A DNA stretch of 53,491 nucleotides from Bacteroidota bacterium (lineage in GTDB: Bacteria > Bacteroidota > Bacteroidia > Bacteroidales > F082): assembly GCA_018816765.1 (NCBI GenBank), contig JAHIUX010000039.1, positions 1 through 53,491 of the forward strand. Reading direction: 5' to 3'. Position numbers and translations under genes: made by a program. Shown here piece by piece: positions 43,098 to 52,530 of the stretch (within the stretch, counting starts at the first letter, position 1; each line of letters begins with the position of its first letter). The notes beneath the pieces are model-generated. The model was given only the letters and a program-made list of their open reading frames with translations, had not been told where the DNA came from and did not search any database.

Positions 43098-44783
43098 TTA
43101 CTGCCTGAGCGAAGCAAAATAATTTCGCAGGGTGCTGGCACTTTCCTCCGGCGGACTGTTGATTTCGAGTATGGCGGCCTTTGTCGGGGTGCCCGTAAGA
43201 AATTCCGGCAGCAGGCTGTTTAGCTCTTGCAAGTCGTTCGCTTCCTGATAATTCAGGCCATAAGCCATGGCAAGGTATTTTGCCGAGGTCTGGTGACGGG
43301 CCTCGAAAAAGTCTTCGAGCAGGCCGGTGCTGTCTGGTCCATCGATGAACCGGAAGATGCCTCCTCCCTGGTTGTTGACCATGATGATGCGTAAGTTGGC
43401 CGGCAAGTGCTTGTTCCATAACCCGTTCACATCGTAGAAAAAGGCCAGGTCGCCGGTGATGAGCAGGGTAGGCCTTTGGCTTGCAAAGGCAGCACCGGAT
43501 GCGGTAGAAATACTGCCATCAATGCCACTGGTGCCCCTGTTCGAATCAAAACGATGAACAGCTTTGAAATCGAATAGCTGGGCATAGCGCACCGGGGTGC
43601 TGTTTGCCAGTTGAATGGCGTAGTTATCAGGCATATGGGAAAATATGCTGTGCATTATCTGCAGGTCGGACCATGGGGCTTTGGCAAGGATCTGCTGATG
43701 GTTTTTGTGCGCAAGCAGCGAGAGTTGCTGCCACTTAACAGCGAAATCGCTTTCGCATTTTGTAAGGTGGGGCATCAGCTGCGCAAAAAAGTTCACCGGA
43801 CTCATGGCGATGCCGTGGCTCAGGTGTTGGTATGTATCCATGTGCAGGTCAGCCGGATCGACATGCCAATGCACCCGAACCGGCGATTTGCGTAAGAATG
43901 TCTTTATCCGCTTTGATACCACAGCCGTGCCAAAGGTCAGCAGCATATCGGGTGCAAAATCGGTTTGAGTTCCTTTGGTCATGGCACTCAGACAGCGGTC
44001 GATGCAGCCAATGAACTGCTCATGAAACACATTTGAGGTTGTCTCGCTCAGCACCACAACCGATGGATCCTTACTTAGGCTGATGAGTTGCCGCTGCAAC
44101 ACATCGCAGGGAGGCAGCTGTCCGACGAGAATGATCTTCCGTGTTGAACTGTTCCATAGACGGGCCAGCTCCCCGAGCGATTCGCCGGGTAATAAGACCG
44201 GTTGATGTAGCACAGAGATGTCTTTTGGCACCTCAGCCGAAGTGAGTGGAAAGTCATACAGGGGCTCGCTGAAAGGCAGGTTTATGTGTACCGGTCCGGG
44301 AACAGGAAACATGGCGCTGTTCAATGCTTCAGCAACCAGGCGGTCGTTGAACCAGAGGTCCTCCTCACTGTTGATGGTCTGCGGAAGGGCAACACTTTTT
44401 CTGATGAAGTTGGCGAACACATCCTTCTGCCTGATGGTCTGCCCATCGCCCTGATCAATCCATTCAACAGGCCTGTCGGCAGTGAGCACAACCAGCGGAA
44501 CACGCTGGTAATAGGCTTCTGCGATGGCCGGGGCGTAGTTAAGCACTGCCGAACCAGAGGTGCAGGCAATGGCCACCGGCCGCCCAGATTGTTGTGCCAT
44601 TCCGAGGGCAAAAAAGGCAGCACTGCGTTCATCGACGATACTCAGGCAGCGCATGCCGGGTCTGTTGCAAAAGGTGCTGATTATGGGCGCATTGCGCGAT
44701 CCGGGAGAAATGATCAGGTCGTGAATTCCTCTGCTGATCATCAGATCAGCAAGGTGCAATAATCCTGTTTTTTCGTGTGGCAT
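43098..44783 (-). CDS. menD: SEPHCHC synthase MenD
   Basis: 561 residues of the thiamine-diphosphate enzyme fold. The N-terminal LIISPGSRNAPIISTFC and DERSAAFFALGMAQQSGRPV, then CTSGSAVLNYAPAIAEAYY, are the MenD hallmarks. The C-terminal ThDP-binding part contains RGTSGIDGSISTASG and MVNNQGGGIFRF. It joins isochorismate with 2-oxoglutarate. It follows menF by 35 bp. Confidence 0.97.
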   Translation of the reverse strand: MPHEKTGLLHLADLMISRGIHDLIISPGSRNAPIISTFCNRPGMRCLSIVDERSAAFFALGMAQQSGRPVAIACTSGSAVLNYAPAIAEAYYQRVPLVVLTADRPVEWIDQGDGQTIRQKDVFANFIRKSVALPQTINSEEDLWFNDRLVAEALNSAMFPVPGPVHINLPFSEPLYDFPLTSAEVPKDISVLHQPVLLPGESLGELARLWNSSTRKIILVGQLPPCDVLQRQLISLSKDPSVVVLSETTSNVFHEQFIGCIDRCLSAMTKGTQTDFAPDMLLTFGTAVVSKRIKTFLRKSPVRVHWHVDPADLHMDTYQHLSHGIAMSPVNFFAQLMPHLTKCESDFAVKWQQLSLLAHKNHQQILAKAPWSDLQIMHSIFSHMPDNYAIQLANSTPVRYAQLFDFKAVHRFDSNRGTSGIDGSISTASGAAFASQRPTLLITGDLAFFYDVNGLWNKHLPANLRIIMVNNQGGGIFRFIDGPDSTGLLEDFFEARHQTSAKYLAMAYGLNYQEANDLQELNSLLPEFLTGTPTKAAILEINSPPEESASTLRNYFASLRQ

Positions 44784-44818
44784 ACTGCAAATATCAGGAT
44801 TAATGCATCATGTTAGGC

Positions 44819-45931
44819 TTATTGGCTGCTATTATTTAGCAAAAGCTGCAGCAATGTTGCTGCCTTATCACGGGTTTCCTGCCACTCATCGCTGATTACC
44901 GAGTCGGCTGTGAGTCCTCCGCCAACATATAAATAGGCCGTTTTACCAATAATTTGCATGCAGCGCAGGTTTACAAAGAGCCGGACATTGTGCTTGTCAA
45001 CAGGGCCCAGATAGCCTGCATAATAGCTTCGGTTGTGCGTCTCGGTTTCTGCAATCAGTTTGCTGGCTGTTGTTGTTGGCAGTCCGCAAACAGCCGGTGT
45101 GGGATGGAGGGCTGAAGCAAGCGACAGGGAATGCTTCGAGCCCGGAATTTCAAAGTCAAAAACGGTGCGCAGGTGTTCCACCGGTCCTGCCTGAAAAGCC
45201 CGTGCTGGGCCTTCGCTGAATTGGGTGATGCCTTCTTCATTGAGCACATCGCGGATCATCTCGCACACGTAGGCTTGCTCTGTAACTTCCTTGTCACGCC
45301 AGGCCAGAGGCGATTGTTTGCCAGAACTGATTTTTCGCGTTCCTGCAACAGCCATGGTCCTTCCCTTGCCGTTGTTCACTTCAAGCAGGGTTTCCGGGCT
45401 TGCGCCAACCCACAATTGTTCACCATCAGCCATCACATAGGTGAAGGCTTGCGGATAACGGGCGCACAGGCTGGCAAAGAAATTTCCGGCCGTAAAACCG
45501 ACGGGAAGTGTTTGGGCTATGATGCGCGACAGCACTACCTTTCGGAGCGTATGCTGCTGCATTTCGGCAATCATTCTGGCTGCCTGATGCTTGTATGTCT
45601 TCTCATCAGCGATAATTGGCAATGCGCGATCGGATTGAATTGTAACTGATTTCTCAATTACAGCTGAAGGTTTGAAAGCACAATTCCAGCCATTTAACTT
45701 CCATTCAGGTTGCGAAAAAACAAGCTTTTCTTCACCATCAGGACTGAAAGGAACCATGATAAAGCCAGTGACATCGTAAGGAATTGCTTCTGATGATGAA
45801 AAGTGCTGGCAGTTTCCGATGATTGTTGTGGGCGTTTCTTGGCCCGGGAGGCGGTAACTCACAAATGATTTACGCGCATTCACAAGCGCTTCGATGATGT
45901 CGTGCAAGGGTGTCAGGCGGTGCTCGGACAC
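44819..45931 (-). CDS. menF: Isochorismate synthase MenF
   Basis: 370 residues of the chorismate-binding family: VVLSRIIAQTLP, WVGASPETLLEV, MAVAGTRKI and ALHPTPAVCGLPTTTA with ETHNRSYYAGYLGPVD. It converts chorismate to isochorismate. I place the start at GTG 45931, one base after the stop of the thioesterase gene. The frame stays open to 46021, but that part lies inside the neighbouring gene. Confidence 0.94.
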   Translation of the reverse strand: MSEHRLTPLHDIIEALVNARKSFVSYRLPGQETPTTIIGNCQHFSSSEAIPYDVTGFIMVPFSPDGEEKLVFSQPEWKLNGWNCAFKPSAVIEKSVTIQSDRALPIIADEKTYKHQAARMIAEMQQHTLRKVVLSRIIAQTLPVGFTAGNFFASLCARYPQAFTYVMADGEQLWVGASPETLLEVNNGKGRTMAVAGTRKISSGKQSPLAWRDKEVTEQAYVCEMIRDVLNEEGITQFSEGPARAFQAGPVEHLRTVFDFEIPGSKHSLSLASALHPTPAVCGLPTTTASKLIAETETHNRSYYAGYLGPVDKHNVRLFVNLRCMQIIGKTAYLYVGGGLTADSVISDEWQETRDKAATLLQLLLNNSSQ

Positions 45932-45932
45932 G

Positions 45933-46355
45933 TTATTTTGATTTTGCGATGATGAAATTGGTGAGACGGCAGGTAGATACCAGCTGGTTGTCGTCGTCAA
46001 AAATATCGATGTTCCACACATGGGTGTTTCTCCCGCGGTGGATTATAACTGCTTTGGCGTAAACCCAGCCATTTTTAGCTGCACGCACATGGTTGGCGCT
46101 CATGTGTGAGCCGCGCACATCGTTCTGGTCGAGGTCGACGATAAACGCCGAACCCAGGCTTCCTACCGTTTCGGCGAGGGCCAGGCTGCTGCCACCATGC
46201 AAAATGCCCATGGGCTGTTTTGTGCGCTCATTCACAGGCATTTTTGCGTAAACGTATCCATCAGTTACTTCGATGTATTCGATGCCCAACTGCTCCATAA
46301 GCGTGTTGCGGTTCATGGCATTGAGTTCGGCAATGGTTGAATTTGGGTTGATCAT
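45933..46355 (-). CDS. Hotdog-fold thioesterase, probable DHNA-CoA hydrolase (MenI role)
   Basis: 140 residues of the PaaI/YbgC-like hotdog family: MGILHGGSSLALAETVGSLGS carries the family motif with the catalytic glutamate, and VRGSHMSANHVRAAKNGWVYAKA follows. As first gene of the menaquinone operon, a single base from menF, it most likely hydrolyses 1,4-dihydroxy-2-naphthoyl-CoA, the step performed by MenI in other bacteria. The fold is certain, the substrate inferred from context. Confidence 0.85.
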   Translation of the reverse strand: MINPNSTIAELNAMNRNTLMEQLGIEYIEVTDGYVYAKMPVNERTKQPMGILHGGSSLALAETVGSLGSAFIVDLDQNDVRGSHMSANHVRAAKNGWVYAKAVIIHRGRNTHVWNIDIFDDDNQLVSTCRLTNFIIAKSK

Positions 46356-46385
46356 GCAGTGGCCTTTGCTTGGTTAGTCAGGCGA

Positions 46386-46393
46386 CAAATTTA
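46386..46393 (-). promoter_or_regulatory. -7 element of the thioesterase-menF-menD operon
   Basis: TAAATTTG on the minus strand, a perfect TAnnTTTG, 30 bp before the thioesterase ATG. No -33 TTTG is found at normal spacing. Confidence 0.45.
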
Positions 46394-46506
46394 CGGTTTT
46401 GTGTGCATGCTCGCGCAGCTTGCTCAAAAACAAGCTGATCTTCATGATGTCAACCCCTGTTGCAACAAGGGCAGAGAAATTGATGACGTTCCCTGTGGGC
46501 TCCGCC

Positions 46507-46833
46507 TTAAATTTTGCCGCGTGTCAGGTATTTGGTAACCAGTAATCCTTCGGCAGCCGTCATTGGTGTGCGTGGAATCATCACAGAGAGTTTTTCCTGC
46601 CACTGACCTACATTGTATTTATCGGGCGAATAAAGGACATGGCATTCTCCGCAATTGTTAAGGAAAAGGGTACGGCCCTGCTGGAGCTCTTCGAGTGTGG
46701 CACTGGCAGTAACATCGGCCGCTGTCGGCACATAAAACTCGGACGGATCGGTGGTTCCCGAATCTTTTTTGCAGGCACTGAAAAACAAGATCATTCCGCT
46801 TATCGCAAGGCTAAATATCAGCTGTTTTTTCAT
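46507..46833 (-). CDS. Small c-type cytochrome lipoprotein
   Basis: 108 residues. The signal peptide has lipobox FFSAC (Cys ~21). One haem-binding CGECH lies at residue ~61 within EELQQGRTLFLNNCGECHVLYSP, and IPRTPMTAAEGLLVTKYL provides the downstream Met of a class I-type cytochrome c. Predicted to be membrane-anchored on the periplasmic side; the electron partner is unknown. Confidence 0.85.
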   Translation of the reverse strand: MKKQLIFSLAISGMILFFSACKKDSGTTDPSEFYVPTAADVTASATLEELQQGRTLFLNNCGECHVLYSPDKYNVGQWQEKLSVMIPRTPMTAAEGLLVTKYLTRGKI

Positions 46834-47156
46834 CGTAGTAAAGGTTTAGTAATTGAAGGTTAATCAATGAGGCACACGCCACTTTCATGTAATCAGCACA
46901 AGCATGAATTTGTTTTTTACTGAATTCTTAAATATTTGTTAAAATCCAACCGGATTGCATGTTTGCAAGCCCAAGAAATGAGATGTGTTCTGATTTCGAA
47001 GAAATCCGGATTTGTTTGAAGTGCCAAAGTTGTAAATGGAAGAAAAAGTCAGAACGTGAAGTTTCATGCGCAAATTAAACTCTTATGGGATGATTGAGTT
47101 ATTTCATCCTACCTGTGTTTCTATTCTGTTGGTTATTTATTGATTGTGTTGGGACT
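46834..47156. other. Intergenic region between two lipoprotein genes (323 bp)
   Basis: AT-rich and non-coding as far as I can see. A plus-strand frame at 47094-47279 has an unlikely composition and overlaps the lipoprotein gene. I see no clear TAnnTTTG element for the cytochrome gene and no strong hairpin. Confidence 0.4.
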
Positions 47157-47612
47157 TCATTTTATAACAACAAAGCGATAACCGGCCACAGGGATGACGC
47201 GTTGACGATTGTAAAAAAGAGAGTCAAGCGATTGAGTGCTCCAACAAGCGTTGGTAACAGTGCTGATATAGAGGCGTAAAGTGTCGGTATCGTCCTTGTT
47301 CAGGTACAGCAGGTAGTTTGACTCATTATAGGGCGCAAGGTTGCTAAAACTGAACAAAATACTCCCCTGATTATCAAACTCGAGTGGAATGTCTTTTCCG
47401 GTTATGTGAAGCTGCAGTGAGTCAAATGGATAAGTGGTGCCGATAAGCCTATGGTTGTTTTGGTCAGCTAGAAATACCTGGCAAAATGTTGTGCCAGGAT
47501 CGCCACAATCGGGCGATTGTTTGCTGCAGGATAGGGCGAAAATTGACAGCAGAGCCAGGAAAACGATCCCAGTTTTATGCCAGGTTTTAAGGCTTTCATT
47601 GGATGTCCTCAT
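47157..47612 (-). CDS. Lipoprotein of unknown function
   Basis: 151 residues. The signal peptide TGIVFLALLSIFALSCSK has a lipobox Cys at ~29. The mature part is beta-rich with repeated hydrophobic strands (FPFDSLQLHITGKDIPLEF-like pattern, NYLLYLNKDDTDTLRLYIS) and three further cysteines. It resembles the many small Bacteroidota envelope lipoproteins, but I recognise no family. It lies 3 bp after the DUF3795 gene on the same strand. Confidence 0.7.
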   Translation of the reverse strand: MRTSNESLKTWHKTGIVFLALLSIFALSCSKQSPDCGDPGTTFCQVFLADQNNHRLIGTTYPFDSLQLHITGKDIPLEFDNQGSILFSFSNLAPYNESNYLLYLNKDDTDTLRLYISTVTNACWSTQSLDSLFYNRQRVIPVAGYRFVVIK

Positions 47613-47615
47613 GCC

Positions 47616-47975
47616 TTATTTTCGCCTGATTGTCTGTCGTTTGCTTCCGGCCATATCTACGGCGAAGGCGGTATACCCCATGCTGTTGATATTGTCGATG
47701 CACGCCGCCCTGTCGGAGCGCAGGATGAAACCCACCATCTTCGACATGAAGTTATTGTATTTTTTGCATGTCCTGTGGCTGCTTTGTGTGCAGTCGGCAC
47801 AGGAGGCCAGCTGCTGCTCCAAATTACAGCTTCGCACACTGCACCAGCTTGCCCTGGCGTTTTCGTGGCATCCCGGACATTTCCCCTTGAGGTAACTGGG
47901 GCATGCGCCGCAGTATAGACCGCAATAGGCGATGAGGTTTGTGTCGGCTACGATTTCTTTTCTTGTCTGATTCAT
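47616..47975 (-). CDS. DUF3795 cysteine-rich protein
   Basis: 119 residues. The N-terminal half is dense in cysteine (AYCGLYCGACPSYLKGKCPGC, WCSVRSCN, CADC, TCKKY), the signature of DUF3795. The spacing suggests metal or Fe-S binding. No enzymatic function is established. It is followed 3 bp later by a lipoprotein gene and preceded 20 bp upstream by an acetyltransferase. Confidence 0.88.
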   Translation of the reverse strand: MNQTRKEIVADTNLIAYCGLYCGACPSYLKGKCPGCHENARASWCSVRSCNLEQQLASCADCTQSSHRTCKKYNNFMSKMVGFILRSDRAACIDNINSMGYTAFAVDMAGSKRQTIRRK

Positions 47976-47995
47976 TGTGATGGATGGTTTTTGTT

Positions 47996-48499
47996 TCAGT
48001 GGATACCAAGGATACTGCTGCGGCGCTCAAACAACAGGGTGTCGCGCCACACACCATCGAGGCGGGCAATTTTCTCTCGCGAACCGATGAGCCTGAAGCC
48101 AAACTTTCCGTGAAGCTTTACCGTGGCCTTGTTTTCGGGAAACACGCTTGAAAAGAGTGTCCAGATGCCCATGCTTTCCGAAGAGGCAATGATGTGTTCC
48201 ATGAGGGCTGATCCGATGCCCTTGCCGGCAAACTGCGGATCGACATACACACTCAGTTCAGCTACGCCGGCATAGGCTTCTCTTGCCGAAACGGCCGAAA
48301 GTGCTGCCCAGCCGAGCACCTGCGCCCCTTTGGTGTATACGAAACGCGAATGCGGCAGGTGGCGGGCATCCCAAACTTCCCATTCAGGCAGGGAAGTTTC
48401 AAAGGTGGCATTGCGTGTGGCAATGCCCGCGGCATAAATGGCCATCACTGCTGCTGCGTCGGCGGTTGACATCATCCTGATATTGCTGCCATCTGCCAT
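47996..48499 (-). CDS. GNAT acetyltransferase of the phosphinothricin/methionine-sulfone type
   Basis: 167 residues. IRMMSTADAAAVMAIYAAGIATRNATFET, AGVAELSVYVDPQFAGKGIGSALMEHII (acetyl-CoA loop) and PENKATVKLHGKFGFRLIGSREKIARLDGVWRD are diagnostic of the Pat/YncA (MnaT) group, which N-acetylates toxic amino-acid analogues. The natural substrate here is unknown. Confidence 0.9.
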   Translation of the reverse strand: MADGSNIRMMSTADAAAVMAIYAAGIATRNATFETSLPEWEVWDARHLPHSRFVYTKGAQVLGWAALSAVSAREAYAGVAELSVYVDPQFAGKGIGSALMEHIIASSESMGIWTLFSSVFPENKATVKLHGKFGFRLIGSREKIARLDGVWRDTLLFERRSSILGIH

Positions 48500-48610
48500 T
48501 GGTATTCAGCTAATTTCGATTGATTTCACTGCAAGGTCCTATGGGGACAGTGCGCTTCAAAGGTATTGAATTCTTCAGCTGTCAGCATCAAATGTTGCCA
48601 GCATTTCTCT

Positions 48611-49744
48611 TTATTTCATCCAACGGATCGTGTACCCCAGGTTAAACTCGAGCATCTCGGCCAGCATGAAATTGACCGCCCGAACATTGACACCCAGCGA
48701 ACAGTTTTTGAAGAGGTCATACCGCACACCCAAACGCTGATAAAGCTGATTGAAGCTGCCATAATGCAGGTGATGGGCATAAATGCCTACACCTCCCACC
48801 AGCGTTAGCTTATCGATGATGATTTCAGGTTGCAGCATCAGCCCGATGGTGAAATTGTCGAGTGTGCGCGGCCCGATGGTGCCGTCGGGACGGGCATTGA
48901 GTCCAAACCAGTAGTTGATGTCGGCACCCGCACCCAGCCGCAGGGCGTTCGAAAGTTGGTCGAAATACATGACCGAAAGTCCTGCAATGGCGAAATAATT
49001 GGTGTCGAGTTCATGCTCAACCAGCTGGTGGTTGCCATAACCGAGCATGATAAACAGGTCGTTTGAACGGGCCAGACGGCCGGCATCGGGCAGATGCTTT
49101 GCCGATGCCCGTGGGCTCAGGTGATACCGCAAATCCACCGAAGGTGCATATATATTGAATCCCCGGTTGGGTCTTTCCATGCCTCCGTTTGAGAAATGGA
49201 TAAAACTGATGCCTGCACCCAGATCGAGCCTGGGTGTGAGGGTGTAACATGCGTTGAAACCGATGTTAAGGTGCACGGTCAGGCCGCCGCCGATGACCAG
49301 GTTTTTGGGGTTGCTGATGCTGTCATACTTGTGCCAGTTGCTTGCAATGCCAAACTGAAATTCACTGTAAACCACAAACTTGCCTGCACGCACAACGGGT
49401 ATGCCAAAAATGCCATAGACTGAAACAGGCGTGCCTACCTCGGCAGGATCGAAAAAATTTCCGAAACTTAGACCAAGACCGTAATAAGGCATCCTGAACA
49501 CCTTTTGCCAATCGGTGTAACCCGGATGCTGCCAAAGCATTTTCAGTGTTGCTGCCTGATAATGCCGGATGGGTTGTCCCAGCAGGTTGTCGCCTTTCAC
49601 AAAAGGGTTGGTGGGAATCAGTTCGCCGAATTGGAAGCCGGCAGCCACAGAGAGGTGCTGGCGCCTGACAGCGGTTTCGGTCTGGGCCTGGGCTGCAAGG
49701 CAGGATAACAATATAAAAATCAATACCTTCAAACGCATAGGCAA
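48611..49744 (-). CDS. Outer-membrane beta-barrel of the PagL-like lipid A deacylase / acyloxyacyl hydrolase group
   Basis: 377 residues: a signal peptide (LKVLIFILLSCLAAQAQ), then alternating beta strands ending in an aromatic C-terminal tract (LGYTIRWMK). The segment GAGISFIHFSNGGMERPNRGFN carries the His-x-Ser-Asn motif of PagL-type lipid A 3-O-deacylases. The protein is about twice the size of PagL, so an extended Bacteroidota barrel is likely. Lipid A remodelling is plausible; activity is not certain. Confidence 0.72.
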   Translation of the reverse strand: MPMRLKVLIFILLSCLAAQAQTETAVRRQHLSVAAGFQFGELIPTNPFVKGDNLLGQPIRHYQAATLKMLWQHPGYTDWQKVFRMPYYGLGLSFGNFFDPAEVGTPVSVYGIFGIPVVRAGKFVVYSEFQFGIASNWHKYDSISNPKNLVIGGGLTVHLNIGFNACYTLTPRLDLGAGISFIHFSNGGMERPNRGFNIYAPSVDLRYHLSPRASAKHLPDAGRLARSNDLFIMLGYGNHQLVEHELDTNYFAIAGLSVMYFDQLSNALRLGAGADINYWFGLNARPDGTIGPRTLDNFTIGLMLQPEIIIDKLTLVGGVGIYAHHLHYGSFNQLYQRLGVRYDLFKNCSLGVNVRAVNFMLAEMLEFNLGYTIRWMK

Positions 49745-50422
49745 ATGGGTGAATAACGGAATACTAGGTTTATTGGCCGGCTTGCTTGCTAAAGGTCAGG
49801 GTTGTGGGGTGTTTCAAGCAAAACCTGAATATGACGGGCGAAGCAAGCCAAATGTTACAGCAATACGAAAAAACTGGGCTAAGTCCTGGCTAATTGTTCA
49901 ATTGTCGGCCTCGCATCCTGGAATAAATCCAGGTGAAGCAATCGCGTGGCGGCTGTGTGATATATATATTATAAAACGCATTCAATCAATGATTTAGTGA
50001 ATACTTTAAATTGAATTTTCGAGAAAATGATGAAGAAATATCAGTCAGAAGTAAACAATCGCATTTTTGGGCTCAGCGAAAAATCTCAATTATTCCTTAA
50101 TGCCAAAACTGAAACTAACTTAATAAGGATAGTCCGATTCGGAAACATGCAATCTTCACACAATACAGTCGGTGCCATCAGGTACAAAATGGCAGAAATT
50201 AGGCAGATACACTTCCTTTTTCGGGGATTGTCCTTGAAAAATCAAGCTATTTGTAAGTGGCAATTGGATTGCTTCAGAAAAAATGTTTGTGCAGCTTTGG
50301 AATATCTCCTGGGAATACGCTGAGCATAAGCCATAACATTTTCAATTCCGGTATTGACTTCAAACAGTAGAAACACCCAAGGGCATGATAGCTACATTCA
50401 GCACAATGTTTCCGGCTGGCTT
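49745..50422. other. Gene-poor region between the PagL-like and TraB-like genes (678 bp)
   Basis: AT-rich. One plus-strand frame (50027-50323, 98 residues) is open, but it shows no family features and has an odd composition, so I do not call it a gene. No tRNA, strong hairpin or TAnnTTTG promoter is visible. Confidence 0.4.
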
Positions 50423-51298
50423 TTATTGTGATATGCGAATGGCCTCTTCAAGGTCAGCAATCCGCTTGCTTTGAATTACTTTTTGGTAACAGTCGTAGGT
50501 GGCTGGAATTTTTCTATCACGGATAAGTATAAGGTGATCAAGGTTGCGTTTCCATCGTTCCAATACAGCATTTGGCACTTTCAGTACACTGTCCGGGGCA
50601 AACAACCGATCGGGTATTTGTGCCTCAAATCCTGCCAGCTTTAATTGGCGTTGAAGTCCAGGCAGGTGATCAATGCCAAAAACGAAAACAATTATTCGGG
50701 CATTTCCGGCAGCGGCCAACCCGTTTTCCACCGCACGTCGATTGCGCTCAGCCCAGCTTCCGCTGGCAATTTCTGCAAGTGCATTCGGTCCGATGATTTT
50801 CTCATACAATGAATCAAGGTTGGTAATCATGGAACTGTCGTGCAAAATATCATACATCGATTGTTTATCCGATGCTTTTATTGTGGCTTGTATTTTGTTT
50901 AACAATGCTGAACGCGCTTTTTTTACTGAAGTTGGATACTCACTATCTGCTTTGGCCTGGGTAGCATAATCAAGTCGCCAGTCAGCAGGCACGAAACGGT
51001 AATTCAATTCACTGGCCATTTCTGCAAGAAATGCTGCTTCAGGAGGAAAATATCCCTCCATTGGTTGATTGAATGCTTCAGGAGTGATTTCGCCACATAC
51101 CAGGTCTGGCCTTAATGCACTGATTTGAGCCAGCAAATCAATAATGGAGTAATGGCTCTCCGGATCGAAATGCATATGATGAATTGAACCAACTAAATAC
51201 ACTATTGGCTTTGTATTCGAAGTATCCAGTTTCATTTCCTGCGGAAAAATGCTTGTCGGTAAGACTGTTAAAATACTGAGAAGTATTTTTTTTATCAT
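50423..51298 (-). CDS. TraB/GumN (TIKI-like) family protein
   Basis: 291 residues with an N-terminal signal peptide (MIKKILLSILTVLPTSIFPQ). The family motifs are YLVGSIHHMHFD at the N terminus, SWAERNRRAVENGLAAAGNARIIVF and VFGIDHLPGLQRQL near residue 225, matching the GxxH...RN...GxxH pattern of TraB/GumN proteins, related to the TIKI metalloproteases. Likely a periplasmic or lipid-anchored hydrolase; substrate unknown. Confidence 0.72.
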   Translation of the reverse strand: MIKKILLSILTVLPTSIFPQEMKLDTSNTKPIVYLVGSIHHMHFDPESHYSIIDLLAQISALRPDLVCGEITPEAFNQPMEGYFPPEAAFLAEMASELNYRFVPADWRLDYATQAKADSEYPTSVKKARSALLNKIQATIKASDKQSMYDILHDSSMITNLDSLYEKIIGPNALAEIASGSWAERNRRAVENGLAAAGNARIIVFVFGIDHLPGLQRQLKLAGFEAQIPDRLFAPDSVLKVPNAVLERWKRNLDHLILIRDRKIPATYDCYQKVIQSKRIADLEEAIRISQ

Positions 51299-51419
51299 TA
51301 TATTATTGCTTTGATAAATTGAAAATTGATGATACCGGTATAAATGTCACGCTAATTGTTTCAGTTATGCAGGTTTTTTGATAACCCGAACAGGTGAAAT
51401 AGCTTGTCAATAACATATT

Positions 51420-52313
51420 TTATGAAGTACCGTCCGGAAGATTAACCTTTCCATAATCAAAAACATATCGCAGAATTGTTCCGAAAACCAGCATTGAACT
51501 CGTCGTTTCAAGAAAATGAGATATCCTGACCATCTCGGGGAATATTGGATTTGGCATGATTAACTGGAATCCAAATCCACCAAAAATGAGCGCGAGGATG
51601 ATGGTCGTTTTATGCTTTGAACATCCTAACATGGTGTAAAAAATATACCCTGACAGCCCAAATAACATTCCTCTGAAAAAGTGGACCAGGACAAATGCAG
51701 GATCACTAAAGTTTAGTGCAAGCATTGTGAAAAATCCCTGTAATTCAGAATGGCCCGTATAGTAAATTCTGGTGGCTTCAAATTGCCATGCCACAAAGTA
51801 TCCAAACAGGTTGTAGATTGCAATATAGATCACACCAATGAGCAATAATCGTTGGATAAGTAGCTTGATGTTAAGGATGTTGCCTTCGGTAGGGCCAGTA
51901 GGATGTTTCTGTTTATAGAGGAGAGATAAATAAGCCGAAAACAAAATAAAGGTAATTAAAATCCTGAAAAATATCCTGACATATTCCCGATTATCTACAA
52001 CATTCAGTGAGTCTAGCCAAAAAACCGATTCAACAAGTCCCATCAACGGATACAATAAAAACGTCGCACTGGCCAATTTCAAAAAAACCGTCAGTTTGCT
52101 TTGAGTGGTGTTGTTTATCAACAGCCAAAAGGAACAGGCAATAAAACACCCAAAAAGGAGAAGCAAAGGAAAAAACAACTCCATTTCTTTGGGATTCATT
52201 CTTTCTAACAGTGATTTTGACACCGGTAGTATCAGCGTTGGGACTATAAAGAGAACGATAAAAACAAGTAAAACCGATACAAACTGTAATTTGGAAATTA
52301 AGTTTCTCTTCAT
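51420..52313 (-). CDS. Multi-pass membrane protein of unknown function
   Basis: 297 residues with about eight hydrophobic segments (roughly 10-30, 48-66, 77-95, 113-131, 153-172, 190-215, 222-245, 270-290), few charged loops and no recognisable catalytic motif. I do not recognise the family. It is preceded by a good promoter (52353-52382) and appears to be transcribed alone. Confidence 0.75.
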   Translation of the reverse strand: MKRNLISKLQFVSVLLVFIVLFIVPTLILPVSKSLLERMNPKEMELFFPLLLLFGCFIACSFWLLINNTTQSKLTVFLKLASATFLLYPLMGLVESVFWLDSLNVVDNREYVRIFFRILITFILFSAYLSLLYKQKHPTGPTEGNILNIKLLIQRLLLIGVIYIAIYNLFGYFVAWQFEATRIYYTGHSELQGFFTMLALNFSDPAFVLVHFFRGMLFGLSGYIFYTMLGCSKHKTTIILALIFGGFGFQLIMPNPIFPEMVRISHFLETTSSMLVFGTILRYVFDYGKVNLPDGTS

Positions 52314-52352
52314 CTTTTACTATTTACATTAGGCGATATGGTCTTTGGTCTG

Positions 52353-52382
52353 CAAAGTTAAAAGTATCCGCTTTAAACCAAA
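52353..52382 (-). promoter_or_regulatory. Promoter of the membrane-protein gene at 51420-52313
   Basis: Minus strand: TTTG (52379-52382), an 18-bp spacer and TAACTTTG (52353-52360), a full Bacteroidota match. The -7 element ends 39 bp before the ATG. Confidence 0.7.
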
Positions 52383-52530
52383 AAGGGATTGCTTTTTAGT
52401 TCTTTCTGTTTTGAAATCATGTGGGCATTTCGAGGTAAGCGCTATAAAATGGTCCTTTGTGCCAGTTTTTGGTGTTTGTTTCATCGGTATTTCATAGTGA
52501 ATAAGAATTATATGCGCATTGAATGTGATG

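Noticed and set aside
47094-47279. 61-residue plus-strand open frame
   Set aside because: Overlaps the 3' end of a better-supported lipoprotein gene and has an odd composition.
50027-50323. 98-residue plus-strand open frame in the gene-poor region
   Set aside because: No recognisable domain, no promoter and no neighbour support; may be chance in a 678-bp gap.
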